From: Candidatus Kapaibacterium sp.
GTDB lineage: Bacteria; Bacteroidota; Ignavibacteria; Kapaibacteriales; NICIL-2
Assembly: GCA_026003495.1 (NCBI GenBank)
Contig: BPHK01000001.1
Span: 1,769,703-1,832,000 of the forward strand
Direction: 5' to 3'
Length of the DNA: 62,298 nucleotides
Part shown: positions 8,528 to 17,627 of the stretch, one piece after another
Position numbering within the stretch: position 1 is the first letter of the stretch
Layout of the letters: each line of letters begins with the position of its first letter
Made by a program: the position numbers and the translations under genes
Notes under the pieces: generated by a model
What the model was told of the DNA's origin: nothing
Seen by the model: only the letters and a program-made list of their open reading frames with translations
Databases searched by the model: none

Positions 8528-9469
8528 ATGATTACGTACGACCCCGCATCAGTTCCGCATCCACAAATGCACGGTATTCTGCTCAGCGGTGTTGCCCCGC
8601 GTCCGATAGCGTTCGTTGCCTCGCGCTCGGCCAACGGCGACATCAACCTTGCGCCGTTTAGCTTTTTCAATGCGTTTGCATCGAAGCCGCCAGTCGTTGC
8701 AATCGGGCCCGCGATGAGCGTTCGTTCGGGAAAAGTCAAAGACACCTGGCGGAACATCCTCGAAACGGGCGAATGCACCATCAGCGCCGTCACCTACGGA
8801 ATGCTCCATCAAATGAACATCGCCGCTGCCGAATACCCCGCCGGCACAGATGAGTTCGTCAAAGCTGGGCTGACGAAAGTCCCTGCAGAGACGGTGAGCG
8901 TCCCCTACGTCGGGGAATCCCCTTTTGCGATGGAATGCCGTTTTATCCAGAACATCGAGCTCTTCCGGGAAGAGGGCGGTAACGGGAACATCATGCTCCT
9001 CCGCGTTCATCGCATCCACGTCAAAGAATCCGTTCTGACCGACGGCAAAATTGATCCGCGCAAGATGGATCTCATCGCTCGGATGGGATACCACTGGTAC
9101 GCTCGTGTCACCCCCCACGTGTGCTTCGAGCTTCCTCAGCCTGGTGAGCGGTGTGGTATCGGCCTGGATATGCTTCCGGAACCGATTCGGCAGTCTCCCA
9201 TCCTGACGGGCAACGATCTTGGGCAGTTAGCTTCTGTCTTGGAGCTTCCTGCTCGCGACCCAAGTTTTCGCGAGCCTCGCTCAAATGCAGATTCGGTTGA
9301 GCATGAACTGATTGCCGGCAATCCCCGCGGTGCACTGGATGCTGCACTCCGCCTCGGCCCGCCGAACCAGTGGACGTTCCATCGAATTGCACGTGCATTC
9401 CTTGCAGTCAACGACGTTTCAGGTGCTTGGCAAACGTTGTATCTTGCGCACCCGGAAATTGCACCGTAA
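8528..9469 (+). CDS. Flavin reductase domain protein with C-terminal extension
   Basis: Residues 1-205 form a split-barrel flavin reductase-like (FMN-binding) domain of the DIM6/NTAB type. Seen: SGVAPRPIAFVASRS, the FSFFNAFASKPPVVAIG segment that contacts flavin in relatives, and KDTWRNILETGECTIS. Typical members end near 205 residues; here about 105 further residues follow (from about RCGIGLDMLPEPIRQSP), ending in a helical part with no recognised domain. The family reduces FMN with NAD(P)H or partners with oxygenases; no partner gene is adjacent. It is divergent from thiolase. The substrate is unknown. Confidence 0.82.
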   Translation: MITYDPASVPHPQMHGILLSGVAPRPIAFVASRSANGDINLAPFSFFNAFASKPPVVAIGPAMSVRSGKVKDTWRNILETGECTISAVTYGMLHQMNIAAAEYPAGTDEFVKAGLTKVPAETVSVPYVGESPFAMECRFIQNIELFREEGGNGNIMLLRVHRIHVKESVLTDGKIDPRKMDLIARMGYHWYARVTPHVCFELPQPGERCGIGLDMLPEPIRQSPILTGNDLGQLASVLELPARDPSFREPRSNADSVEHELIAGNPRGALDAALRLGPPNQWTFHRIARAFLAVNDVSGAWQTLYLAHPEIAP

Positions 9470-9526
9470 CATTTGGCAGCGCTCTGCGTATGCCGCAAGG
9501 AGAATCGTCCACCACTGCACACTGGA

Positions 9527-10222
9527 ATGCATCGCACACGCTGGGCTGGCATCGCGCTCATCATCGTTGGGATTGTACTGCTTCTCGAAACGCTTGGCGT
9601 CATTCCCTCGATTGGATGGGTCCTCGAGTGGTGGCCCGTGCTCTTGATTGCTGCTGGCATTCGCATTGTCCTCCGCAAACCAGAGAGCTTAGCAAGTGGG
9701 CTCGTTGTCATTGCGATCGGGTGCCTGCTCCTTGCCGATAATATCTTCCCTGGCTTCGATTTTTGGGTCGCGGCGGTGCCCGTCTTTCTGATCGTTCTCG
9801 GCATCGGAATGCTCACCCGTCCGCTGCGGGATAATGCGACGGGCCGCGCTGCATCCATCGCCTTTGCCCGGAACAAACAGACACTCGAGAGCGAACTCAT
9901 CAGCGTGGTTGCCCTCTTTGGTGGTGCCGGGCATGTTGTCACTTCGCAGCACTTCCGCGGTGGCTCGATCCAGGCGGTTTTCGGCGGTGTGGAATTGGAT
10001 TTGAGCAGAGCACGCATGGCAGCAACAGAAGCATCGCTGGATGTGGAAGCATTCTTCGGTGGTGTGAAAATCCGCGTTCCACCGACGTGGGCAGTCGCCG
10101 TCGAAGGTGCGCCAATCTTCGGTGGCATTGAGAACAAAGCAATACCCTCCGCTACAACTGAGGGACAACCACTGCTTCGCATCCGCGCAACGGTGGTCTT
10201 TGGGGGAATCGAGATTCGCTGA
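9527..10222 (+). CDS. LiaF-like membrane protein (LiaI/LiaF transmembrane region plus beta-rich C-terminal domain)
   Basis: This 231-residue protein starts with three or four close-packed transmembrane helices (GIALIIVGIVLLLETLGV, WWPVLLIAAGIRIVL, GLVVIAIGCLLLADNIF, VAAVPVFLIVLGIGML). A Gly/Val-rich beta domain follows with repeated FGG motifs (VVALFGGAGHVV, AVFGGVELDLS, AFFGGVKIRVP, IFGGIENKA, VVFGGIEIR). This is the layout of LiaF/DUF5668 cell-envelope stress proteins. ATG 9527 (MHRTRWAGIALI) fits a membrane N-terminus better than an ATG 18 codons earlier. It lies just before a sigma/anti-sigma pair, suggesting a link to envelope sensing. Confidence 0.75.
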   Translation: MHRTRWAGIALIIVGIVLLLETLGVIPSIGWVLEWWPVLLIAAGIRIVLRKPESLASGLVVIAIGCLLLADNIFPGFDFWVAAVPVFLIVLGIGMLTRPLRDNATGRAASIAFARNKQTLESELISVVALFGGAGHVVTSQHFRGGSIQAVFGGVELDLSRARMAATEASLDVEAFFGGVKIRVPPTWAVAVEGAPIFGGIENKAIPSATTEGQPLLRIRATVVFGGIEIR

Positions 10223-10278
10223 ATCAAAATCTGCTCAAGCTGCGTTTCTACGCTTGGTCCCACAGCACGAATGTGGTA

Positions 10279-10848
10279 ATGGCTGTCAACTACACGCTCT
10301 CGAGCGACCGCGAGCTCTACCACTACCTTTCGATGCCAGAGCATCGGGAGCGTGCATTTGAAGAAATTTACCGCCGCTACGGACAGCGCATCTACGCGTA
10401 CTGCCGCAAGATCCTCTTCAACACCCAAGACGCCGAGGATGCATTCCAGAGCACCTTCCTGAAGTTTCTCAGCAGCGTATCTCCTGACCGTGAAATGACC
10501 AACTTGCCCGCCTACCTTCTGACAATCGCACGCACAACGTGCATGGACATGTTCGCCCAGCGACACGAACATGCCGAGCTTGTCGAGGACTTCCACGGCA
10601 GGCCCGATCAAACGGTCGAAGCCAATGAAATCAATGAACTCATCGAGATGGCACTCCACCTGCTCCCTGCACAGTGGCGCGAAGCGGTCATCATGCAGCT
10701 CTACGCCAACATGAGCTACGAGGAAATCGCATCCGCATTCGGCGTTCCCGTGACAACGGTGCGGAATTGGCTCTGCCGCGGCAGGCAACGCTTGCGCGAA
10801 ATCCTTCAGCCGTACTTCGAAGAACGTCCTGTCGAACACCCCGAGTGA
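10279..10848 (+). CDS. RNA polymerase sigma factor, ECF subfamily
   Basis: This 189-residue sigma factor shows region 2 at about residues 22-90 (AFEEIYRRYGQRIYAYCRKI, DAEDAFQSTFLKFL) and region 4 at about 115-175 (LLPAQWREAVIMQLYANMSY, then IASAFGVPVTTVRNWL). Such factors recruit RNA polymerase to a small regulon and are usually held by a membrane anti-sigma factor. The next gene starts six bases after this stop and probably encodes that partner. GTG 10273 is an alternative start adding two residues. No self-promoter was identified. Confidence 0.9.
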   Translation: MAVNYTLSSDRELYHYLSMPEHRERAFEEIYRRYGQRIYAYCRKILFNTQDAEDAFQSTFLKFLSSVSPDREMTNLPAYLLTIARTTCMDMFAQRHEHAELVEDFHGRPDQTVEANEINELIEMALHLLPAQWREAVIMQLYANMSYEEIASAFGVPVTTVRNWLCRGRQRLREILQPYFEERPVEHPE

Positions 10849-10853
10849 CGCCG

Positions 10854-12044
10854 ATGGAGCAGCTTTCGCATCGCGACATGATTGATCTTTTCCTCGACGG
10901 TCAGCTACCGGCAGAAGCGCGCAGCGTATTCTTTGCTGCACTGGCAGCAAGCGAGGAACTCCAGGCGGAATTTCACCGAGCAGTGGTCATCCATGCAGCA
11001 GCCCATCGCCATGCACAAACGCTTCAGCCACCACCTGCACTGACAGCATCCATCCTGGCAGCTGCTACGCCACAGGTGCCAGCTTCGCGCGCTCGAAGCG
11101 GATGGCTCCACGCCAAAGCGCTCCGCACCATTGCGCTGACAGCAGCTGCAACGGTCATTGGCTTTTTCATCGGTCGGCTCAGCGGACCGCTTCCTTCCAC
11201 GACCAAGCTGGCTATGCAGTCGGAACACGCTGCAACTGGAAACGCTGTAGCCGTCCAGCACACCACCACACAAGCGATCCCAACTTCTCAGAACACACAA
11301 ACTGCTCATACCACCACAGCCCAACCCAAGAGCACATCGCCGATTGCACTCGGTACACCGAGCGTGGATGAGGACATTGCTCCTCTTCCCAACGATGCGC
11401 TCACCGCTGTTGCCGTAATGCCGCTGCCAACACCAGCATTGCCAGTAGATTTTTCACCTGCGTCACCGCAGCCAATGCCACTCCCAGTGGGTCATACGCT
11501 CGAGCAGCACTCTGCACCACTGCCGCTGCCTCCCGCTGTGGAGGAGCCAGAGGAAGAATTTATCCTGAGCATCCGGCAAACAACGCCGCTTGTCCTTCGC
11601 CAGCAACGATTGCTTTCACCGCTGAGCAGCTCGCCACTCAACAACACGCTCATCGCAGCCGAGTACCGTGAGCGGACGGTCAGCATTCTTGCACAATGCG
11701 GCTACGAGCAGTTTCCCATCTACGAGCTCACTACCGCTGCAGATGGCACACCCCAGTACACCCTACGGCAACTGCTCTGGTGGGTCGGTGGCGGCATGCG
11801 GGTCTATGCACCACGCGCAGAAGAAGGGCTCTTCCGTACACTTCGCCCGATGGCCGGCATCGTGCTCGGCACCAGCCAGTACGGCGTTCTCGGTCGGGGT
11901 GAGGTAGGGCTGAGCTGGGAGGTGCTGCCGCACCTGAGTGTGCAATGCCTCCTGGAAGGAATGGTGCATTCTCACGGCATCGGCACCAATTGGGAACATG
12001 CAGAAAAGCTCAGTGCAAGCATCGGCTTAGCGTTCCGCTTCTGA
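10854..12044 (+). CDS. Putative anti-sigma factor with outer-membrane-like C-terminus
   Basis: This 396-residue protein is encoded directly after the ECF sigma gene. Residues 1-60 (MEQLSHRDMIDLFLDGQLPA) look like the helical cytoplasmic domain of anti-sigma factors, without a HxxxCxxC zinc motif. A single transmembrane helix spans about 88-109 (ALRTIALTAAATVIGFFIGR). A Pro/Thr-rich periplasmic linker follows to about residue 250. The last 80 residues are Gly/aromatic-rich with alternating hydrophobics and end in Phe (SASIGLAFRF), resembling an outer-membrane beta-barrel end. Position and topology support anti-sigma function; the tail is unexplained. The 3' end overlaps the convergent NFACT gene by 35 bases. 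Confidence 0.65.
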   Translation: MEQLSHRDMIDLFLDGQLPAEARSVFFAALAASEELQAEFHRAVVIHAAAHRHAQTLQPPPALTASILAAATPQVPASRARSGWLHAKALRTIALTAAATVIGFFIGRLSGPLPSTTKLAMQSEHAATGNAVAVQHTTTQAIPTSQNTQTAHTTTAQPKSTSPIALGTPSVDEDIAPLPNDALTAVAVMPLPTPALPVDFSPASPQPMPLPVGHTLEQHSAPLPLPPAVEEPEEEFILSIRQTTPLVLRQQRLLSPLSSSPLNNTLIAAEYRERTVSILAQCGYEQFPIYELTTAADGTPQYTLRQLLWWVGGGMRVYAPRAEEGLFRTLRPMAGIVLGTSQYGVLGRGEVGLSWEVLPHLSVQCLLEGMVHSHGIGTNWEHAEKLSASIGLAFRF

Positions 12045-13665
12045 TATGGGACGACGGGTTGCGTGGTTCGACAAACACAACCCACTCGCGGAGCAGGTCC
12101 ACTGCGCCTGCTCCGCTTTTTTTCGGCTTGCGAAGATATTTCCGCTGCGTCCACGAGACCGGTACGTAGCTCGATCCGCGCGCGGCGGAATAGTACGCGA
12201 CAATTGCTGCCGCCTGTTCGATAACCGACGGCGGCGGAAGCTGCCGTGATGGGAGTGGAATGATTCCGTGTGCACCCTCCACTCCGCGTGCATGCAGCCA
12301 CACATCGTGCGACTTTGCAATCTGGAAGGTGAGCTCATCATTGCTTCGGGCATCCTTGCCGATCAGGAGCACATATCCCTGCGGCAAGGCAACGCGACGG
12401 AATCGTCCAGCGCGTTGGTCCGGCACGCGAGGTTCGCTCGATTCTTCGGCTGCGGGAAACAGCTCCCTGGCAAGTGATTGCACCTGTGCAGCTGTTTGTG
12501 CCAGTGCCAGCATATCAAGCGCAGTGCGAAGTGTATTGGCACGTTGCTCGAGCAACGGCAAGCGTTGTTCGGCGATCATCGCAGCGCGCCGGAGCTTGCG
12601 TGCCTTGGCAAAGTAGCGCTCTGCATTACCGAGCACTGTCAGCGTGGGGTCAAGGGGTACCTCGTAAACCAAACCATCCCAGTCAGTGCATACGATGCTG
12701 GTAAGACCGCGGCGATGGCGATCGCAAGACACAATAAGCAGGTTTCCCCACTGCTCGAAGAGTGGTGCAGCCTCGATTCCTTCCTGATCACCTGCGAGCA
12801 CTTCGATTGTAGCCTCGATGCGCCCAAGTTCACTCCGAATGCGGCGTTCGAGTTGCTGCTTTGCTCGATCGAGTGCCCATTGATGGTACAACGCCCGCAC
12901 TCGTCGGCTGATGCCCTCCTCAACGCTGGCGACATCCTGCCAATGCCATCCATCCGGCACACAACCGAGGAGGAACAGTTCCTGCCCCGTCGGCGAGCGC
13001 GCAATCACTGGATGAGGTCGCTCGATAAGTTCGTCGCGAAATGCTCGTGCTGATGCAATGATGCGCTGGCGTTCTTCTGCGGAAAGCCTCCCCCACAGAG
13101 TATCGCCACGCTCGTTCCTTGTTCGGCACCAGGCTTGGGCATAGGGCTGTGCAAGCAAGAGCCTGCTGCGCTGAAGAACCTCCAGCACCGTCCACTCGTT
13201 GGGGCACTCCAACGGACTTGGCAAATGCGGAGGCGGTGGCTCCCAGAGCATCCCCACACGCATTGATGGATCAAACCTGGCACCATCTACAAGTACGCGA
13301 GAAGCTTTTTCAAGGAGGATACAATTGGTTCGAGCGCCAGGAACCGCTACTATGACAAGCTCCCACTGGCCGAGCAACAGCGAAATAATGCGATTGGCAT
13401 CTGCGATCGCGATCGTCTCTACTTGCGCAAGTGCCAGCTGCGGGAACATGCGCTGCCGCCTCTGCGGAGGATTCGCCCGCTGAACGTACACACTCTGAAT
13501 CGGCCGACTCATCGCATGCATCAGCTGCATCGCGCCATACGGCGTTTCGATATGGATGCCAATTTCATCACTGGAGGTGCGGTAACATTCCACTACGACC
13601 GCTCGTTCGAGCTGCGGTCGCAATTCCAGGACGAGTGCTGCCAGCGTTGTCCAGTGCCGAATCAT
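12010..13665 (-). CDS. NFACT family protein (RqcH/Rqc2 homologue)
   Basis: This 551-residue protein matches the NFACT family, whose RqcH/Rqc2 members bind stalled 50S subunits and direct alanine tailing in ribosome quality control. Seen: NFACT-N (about residues 1-190), a coiled-coil middle (about 270-400), and an NFACT-R domain near the C-terminus with SHDVWLHARGVEGAHGIIPL and the basic KYLRKPKKSGAG. The usual Asp-Arg pair of the N domain appears as Asn-Arg (IADANRIISLL) in my alignment, so tailing activity is uncertain. ATG 13665 overlaps the upstream TGA (ATGA), fixing the start and showing coupling with the repeat protein. Confidence 0.85.
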   Translation of the reverse strand: MIRHWTTLAALVLELRPQLERAVVVECYRTSSDEIGIHIETPYGAMQLMHAMSRPIQSVYVQRANPPQRRQRMFPQLALAQVETIAIADANRIISLLLGQWELVIVAVPGARTNCILLEKASRVLVDGARFDPSMRVGMLWEPPPPHLPSPLECPNEWTVLEVLQRSRLLLAQPYAQAWCRTRNERGDTLWGRLSAEERQRIIASARAFRDELIERPHPVIARSPTGQELFLLGCVPDGWHWQDVASVEEGISRRVRALYHQWALDRAKQQLERRIRSELGRIEATIEVLAGDQEGIEAAPLFEQWGNLLIVSCDRHRRGLTSIVCTDWDGLVYEVPLDPTLTVLGNAERYFAKARKLRRAAMIAEQRLPLLEQRANTLRTALDMLALAQTAAQVQSLARELFPAAEESSEPRVPDQRAGRFRRVALPQGYVLLIGKDARSNDELTFQIAKSHDVWLHARGVEGAHGIIPLPSRQLPPPSVIEQAAAIVAYYSAARGSSYVPVSWTQRKYLRKPKKSGAGAVDLLREWVVFVEPRNPSSHIRSGTLSRCLH

Positions 13666-16487
13666 CGCTGCGTCCGCGGGCCTTTCCTGCGATGAGGCAT
13701 CGGCCAAGTGTCCTGGCATAAGGACGTTGCCAAGCTACGGCGTAGCTCGGCGCGAAGCTCTTCGTCTGGCTCGCGCGCAAGGTGCGCAACGAGTGTACAC
13801 CGAAGTGGCGACGCTGCAACGGTTCGGTAAAATGCAGCGCGCACGGCGGGCGATTGCTCGAACACGGCATGTTCCAACTGCGACCACTGCTGCCAAAAGT
13901 TGGCCGCGCTCGAATCGAGCATGCTAACGCAAAGTACAGTGGCGATCTTTCCGCGTTCTGTTGTCTCGCTGCGCAGCAGTCGTGCAAGCGTAGTGGGGTT
14001 CCAATCGTTGCTTTCGCGAAGACCGAGCACGGCGCTGGTGCGAACAATTGCCGCCGAGTCGCGGAACGCACGCAGCACGTATTCCTGCGCCGCCCCACCG
14101 AGTGCTGCCGAGAGTGCATACGCAGTCCGTGCACGAACCCACGGGTGCTCATCGGCGAGCAAGCGAACGATCCGGCGGGCGACGCTGGTGAACTTCCCCT
14201 CGCCAATTTGCTGTACCGCCGCTGCACGCACACGCCAATCGCGATGTCGCGTCAGCGCTACTGCGGAATCGGCGAGTGCTGCGATGCGACACTTCCCGAT
14301 CGTCCATAAGCAAAACAGGAGCGTCGCCGTATTCGTTGAATGGAGTGAGTCAGCAATGAGCCGTGTCACTGCCAGCGAATCGCTCCGATAGAGCCGCGGG
14401 ATGATGTCCTCCAGTGCAAGCCGTTCGCGGGGAAAGCGTGTCCCCAGTTTGCGGGCAAGGTATCCCAACGCAGCGCTCCCGTAACGGACAATCGCTGTCC
14501 GCGCAGGTGCAACCAATGGCTGGTACTTGAGTAGTGGCGTAGTCGCAAGCACGAACAAACTATCGAGCGACGCTGGTAGCAGCGTGTCCGATTTGCTTAT
14601 GGTTGATGACGATTTGCTCTCTTGCTGGAGAGTATCGAGCTGGGCATCCCATGCAATGCCGAAGGTGGATTTGATCTGAACCGTGTGATTTGCAAGCAAG
14701 AAGGCATAGCGATCGTTTCCGCTCGCATCGGCGAAAATTCCGAGCATCGGAAGACCGCGCCGCAGATCAGAAAAGCCCCGCGTGTTGCTTTCGTTTCGGG
14801 CAACATACGCATCATCGCCGCTTCGATCGAGGAAGATGCTGACAGCGTTAGCATTGCCGCCGCCGAGCGAGAGCGACTCGGCAACGTATGAATCATCGCC
14901 AGCGCTGTCGTAAAGCATCCCGACTCCGATGTCATGTCCGCAGCCTTGCGAGACACCGCGTGCAAGGTATACGTCATTGCCATCACGATCCCAGAGCAAG
15001 CCGTGCGCAAAGTGGATACCAGCTCCTTGCGCATACTGATAGGCAACGTAACGATCCTCCCCTTTTCGATCTTCGAGCATACCAAGACCAAACCAATACG
15101 CTGTCCCTTGCCCGTAGATGTCGGTTGTGTAGATGTCGTTCCCCTCGCGATCGCTCAGTAGAGCAATGCCCCCGCTGGCAAGAGGCCGGTAGCCGAGCGC
15201 TGCACCTTGCATGAACGTCAGATAGTGCGACTCGTAGCGGAGGACATCGAGGAACGGACTCGCCGTCGTGTAGTGATCGTTGCCTCGAGAGTCCACAAGT
15301 ATCGCTACACCCCGTGTCCCAGCGAATGCTTGGCCGTGAGCAGCGACGGCGTAGTGATCATTGCCGCCATCGTCGAAGAGGATGCCAACGCCGAATGCAG
15401 CAGCAGCCTGGCTGAAGACACCTCCGACGTAGGAATCGCTGCCCGCCATGTCGTGTAGAATTCCAACACCCCACAGGCCGCTCCCCAGCGTGATGTTACC
15501 GGCGCGGTAGCTATCGTCGCCATCAACATCGAGCAGGATTCCGCATCCTGCAACACCGGCGCCGAGCGTATAGTCACCCCCAACGTACACATCGTTACCA
15601 CCTAGGTCAATGATCACCTGGACGCCACGCTCGAAGGCACGCTCCTTCGTGGATTCGAGGAAGTAGGCATCATTGCCCCCGACATCGAAGATGAACGCGT
15701 AATCGCCACGATAGACATCATCGCCAGGTCCGCCGATTGCACATCGTCCGATGGGAGTATCCCAGACGACTGTGCGAATGCTATCCCGCAAAAGCTGCTG
15801 TGCAGGGCGCGTTCGCTGGAGCAGCTCGACCAAGTACGCGTAGAGCTGGAGGCCACCGATGATGGTGCTGCTCACATCAGGCGTAAGCGCAGCATCGAAG
15901 TATTCCCGTGCAATTGAATCCCCGCGGAGTTCTGCTGCTTTGAGTTGGTAGGGATCGGCTTTTTCATCTTCAGCGCTCAGCAGCCAAAGGGAATCGCTCT
16001 TGGCAAAGAGAAGCTGGCTCCTCCGGAGAACGCGCCGCAGTTGCTGCGTGGCAGTGCGATATGCTGCGATTGGCGCAAGGTACTGCTGAACGATACTCTG
16101 ATAGACCAGCGACGATCGAAGGAGCGCAGAATCGCTCGCGATTGAAGGGTAGAACTCCCAGCTTGCTCGCTGATCGAGCGGCAGGGGTGTGGTGCTCGAA
16201 TACCCGCAGAGAGCAGCCAAACTATCGTAAACGTTCGGAACAGCAGCGCTCTTGAGTGCATCGGCAACGCCCGAGAGCTGCTCGCATCGCCGCATCATCG
16301 CGAGTGGATCGGTGAAGACTTCCTCGACCGCTGCAAGACGGTGCCGATCCCTGCTCGTTAGATCGCTCGGGAGCGCGAAATCGTGCCATTCCATTCCGAG
16401 CCGCCCGAGGGCCTGCTCCAGAATCGCTCGCGGCTGCTGCGCAACCGCAGCTACCAGACACACCACAAAGACCAATAGCCACTTCAT
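13662..16487 (-). CDS. Exported GxDxY-repeat / HEAT-repeat protein
   Basis: This 941-residue protein starts with a signal peptide (MKWLLVFVVCLVAAVAQQ). Residues about 255-620 hold thirteen copies of a ~28-residue repeat centred on G-[NDSE]-D-x-Y (GGNDVY, GDDSY, GNDHY and others), each preceded by a GxGI-x-x-D strand; a Ca-binding or solenoid beta structure is inferred. Residues about 690-900 are HEAT-like helical repeats (DWRVRAAAVQQIGEGKF, HPWVRARTAYALSAALGG, IVRTSAVLGLRE). I recognise no named family. It sits between ribD and the NFACT gene and shares the four-base coupling with the latter, a surprising neighbour for an exported protein. Confidence 0.75.
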   Translation of the reverse strand: MKWLLVFVVCLVAAVAQQPRAILEQALGRLGMEWHDFALPSDLTSRDRHRLAAVEEVFTDPLAMMRRCEQLSGVADALKSAAVPNVYDSLAALCGYSSTTPLPLDQRASWEFYPSIASDSALLRSSLVYQSIVQQYLAPIAAYRTATQQLRRVLRRSQLLFAKSDSLWLLSAEDEKADPYQLKAAELRGDSIAREYFDAALTPDVSSTIIGGLQLYAYLVELLQRTRPAQQLLRDSIRTVVWDTPIGRCAIGGPGDDVYRGDYAFIFDVGGNDAYFLESTKERAFERGVQVIIDLGGNDVYVGGDYTLGAGVAGCGILLDVDGDDSYRAGNITLGSGLWGVGILHDMAGSDSYVGGVFSQAAAAFGVGILFDDGGNDHYAVAAHGQAFAGTRGVAILVDSRGNDHYTTASPFLDVLRYESHYLTFMQGAALGYRPLASGGIALLSDREGNDIYTTDIYGQGTAYWFGLGMLEDRKGEDRYVAYQYAQGAGIHFAHGLLWDRDGNDVYLARGVSQGCGHDIGVGMLYDSAGDDSYVAESLSLGGGNANAVSIFLDRSGDDAYVARNESNTRGFSDLRRGLPMLGIFADASGNDRYAFLLANHTVQIKSTFGIAWDAQLDTLQQESKSSSTISKSDTLLPASLDSLFVLATTPLLKYQPLVAPARTAIVRYGSAALGYLARKLGTRFPRERLALEDIIPRLYRSDSLAVTRLIADSLHSTNTATLLFCLWTIGKCRIAALADSAVALTRHRDWRVRAAAVQQIGEGKFTSVARRIVRLLADEHPWVRARTAYALSAALGGAAQEYVLRAFRDSAAIVRTSAVLGLRESNDWNPTTLARLLRSETTERGKIATVLCVSMLDSSAANFWQQWSQLEHAVFEQSPAVRAAFYRTVAASPLRCTLVAHLAREPDEELRAELRRSLATSLCQDTWPMPHRRKGPRTQR

Positions 16488-16493
16488 CGCCGA

Positions 16494-17627
16494 CTACGAA
16501 GGACGTTGCGGCAGCAAGATAAGATGCGTATCATCGCCCGCACGTCCGAGTGCATAGTAGTGCCAGCGCGGCGCTGACTGCAGCGATTGTGCCGAAAGCG
16601 CTGCGGTGAACGGTATGCCTTTGCCCAACACCATCGGTGCCACAAAGAAATGCAGCTCATCGAACAGTCCGTGCTCGATGCACCACGAGAGAACCTGCGC
16701 GCCCCCCTCGACAAGGACCGATGTGATGGACAGTTCCTTGCCGATCGTCGCAAATAGTTCGTCGAGCGCAAGACGCCCCTCGCTCGTTACAGAAACACCG
16801 ACGACCGTGATGCCCTGCCTACGAAGTGCATCTGCAGCTGAAGATTCGGCACGCTCGCGCGAGGTAGCGACGATCGTCCGCATTCGGTGTTCATCGCGCA
16901 GCACGCGGTAGTTCATCGAAAGCTGAAGCCCTGTATCGAGCACGATCCGGCGAGGCATCCTCCCCCGGACAAGCCGCGGACCAAGGTGCGGATCATCACG
17001 TTCGACTGTGCCACGTCCAACGAGCACTGCGTCCACTTCCGCACGGAGTGCATGGGCACGGCGTCGCGCTTCCTCTCCGCTGATCCATTGCGACTGGCCC
17101 TCACGTGTGGCGATGAACCCATCGAGCGAGATCGCAGCCTTGCCGATGACGTATGGCATGCCCGTCGTCACGTGCTTGACGAAAAAGCGATTGATCCACC
17201 GACATTCCGCTTCGAGGACACCGACAGTAACCTCGATCCCTGCTTGTTGCAATCGCTCGATGCCACCCTGTGCCTGAGGATTGGGATCACGCATGCCAAT
17301 GACAACTCGCCGAATCCCACGACTCGGATCAAGCGTGTCATCAGGCCGCTGCTTCGTTGCAAGGATTGCATCGGTACACGGTGGCTGCTTGCCGTGGTGG
17401 TTACACGGTTCAAGCGTTACGACCATCGTCGCACCATCGAGACTTTCCGATACTCGACGAAGTGCATGGACTTCGGCATGGATGCCGCCGTAGTGATCGT
17501 GCCACCCCTCGGAGATGATGCGTCCATCACGAACGAGGACGCATCCGACACGCGGGTTGGGGCTAACTTTCCCTGTTCCGCGGAGTGCCACATGCAGTGC
17601 TCTCCGCATTGCGTCTGCATCGGTCAT
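16494..17627 (-). CDS. ribD: Bifunctional riboflavin biosynthesis protein RibD
   Basis: This 377-residue enzyme performs the deamination and side-chain reduction steps of riboflavin synthesis. The N-terminal deaminase carries the zinc motif GIHAEVHAL (His, catalytic Glu) and EPCNHHGKQPPC (two Cys). The C-terminal reductase (from about residue 155) has KAAISLDGFIATREGQSQWI and VLVEGGAQVLSWC. ATG 17627 overlaps the TGA of the upstream lipoprotein gene (ATGA); a GTG six codons earlier is less likely. Other rib genes are not in the window. Confidence 0.95.
   Translation of the reverse strand: MTDADAMRRALHVALRGTGKVSPNPRVGCVLVRDGRIISEGWHDHYGGIHAEVHALRRVSESLDGATMVVTLEPCNHHGKQPPCTDAILATKQRPDDTLDPSRGIRRVVIGMRDPNPQAQGGIERLQQAGIEVTVGVLEAECRWINRFFVKHVTTGMPYVIGKAAISLDGFIATREGQSQWISGEEARRRAHALRAEVDAVLVGRGTVERDDPHLGPRLVRGRMPRRIVLDTGLQLSMNYRVLRDEHRMRTIVATSRERAESSAADALRRQGITVVGVSVTSEGRLALDELFATIGKELSITSVLVEGGAQVLSWCIEHGLFDELHFFVAPMVLGKGIPFTAALSAQSLQSAPRWHYYALGRAGDDTHLILLPQRPS

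Noticed and set aside
9136-10950. 604-codon minus-strand frame across the LiaF-like and sigma genes
   Set aside because: It shows no recognisable domain and overlaps three supported plus-strand genes.
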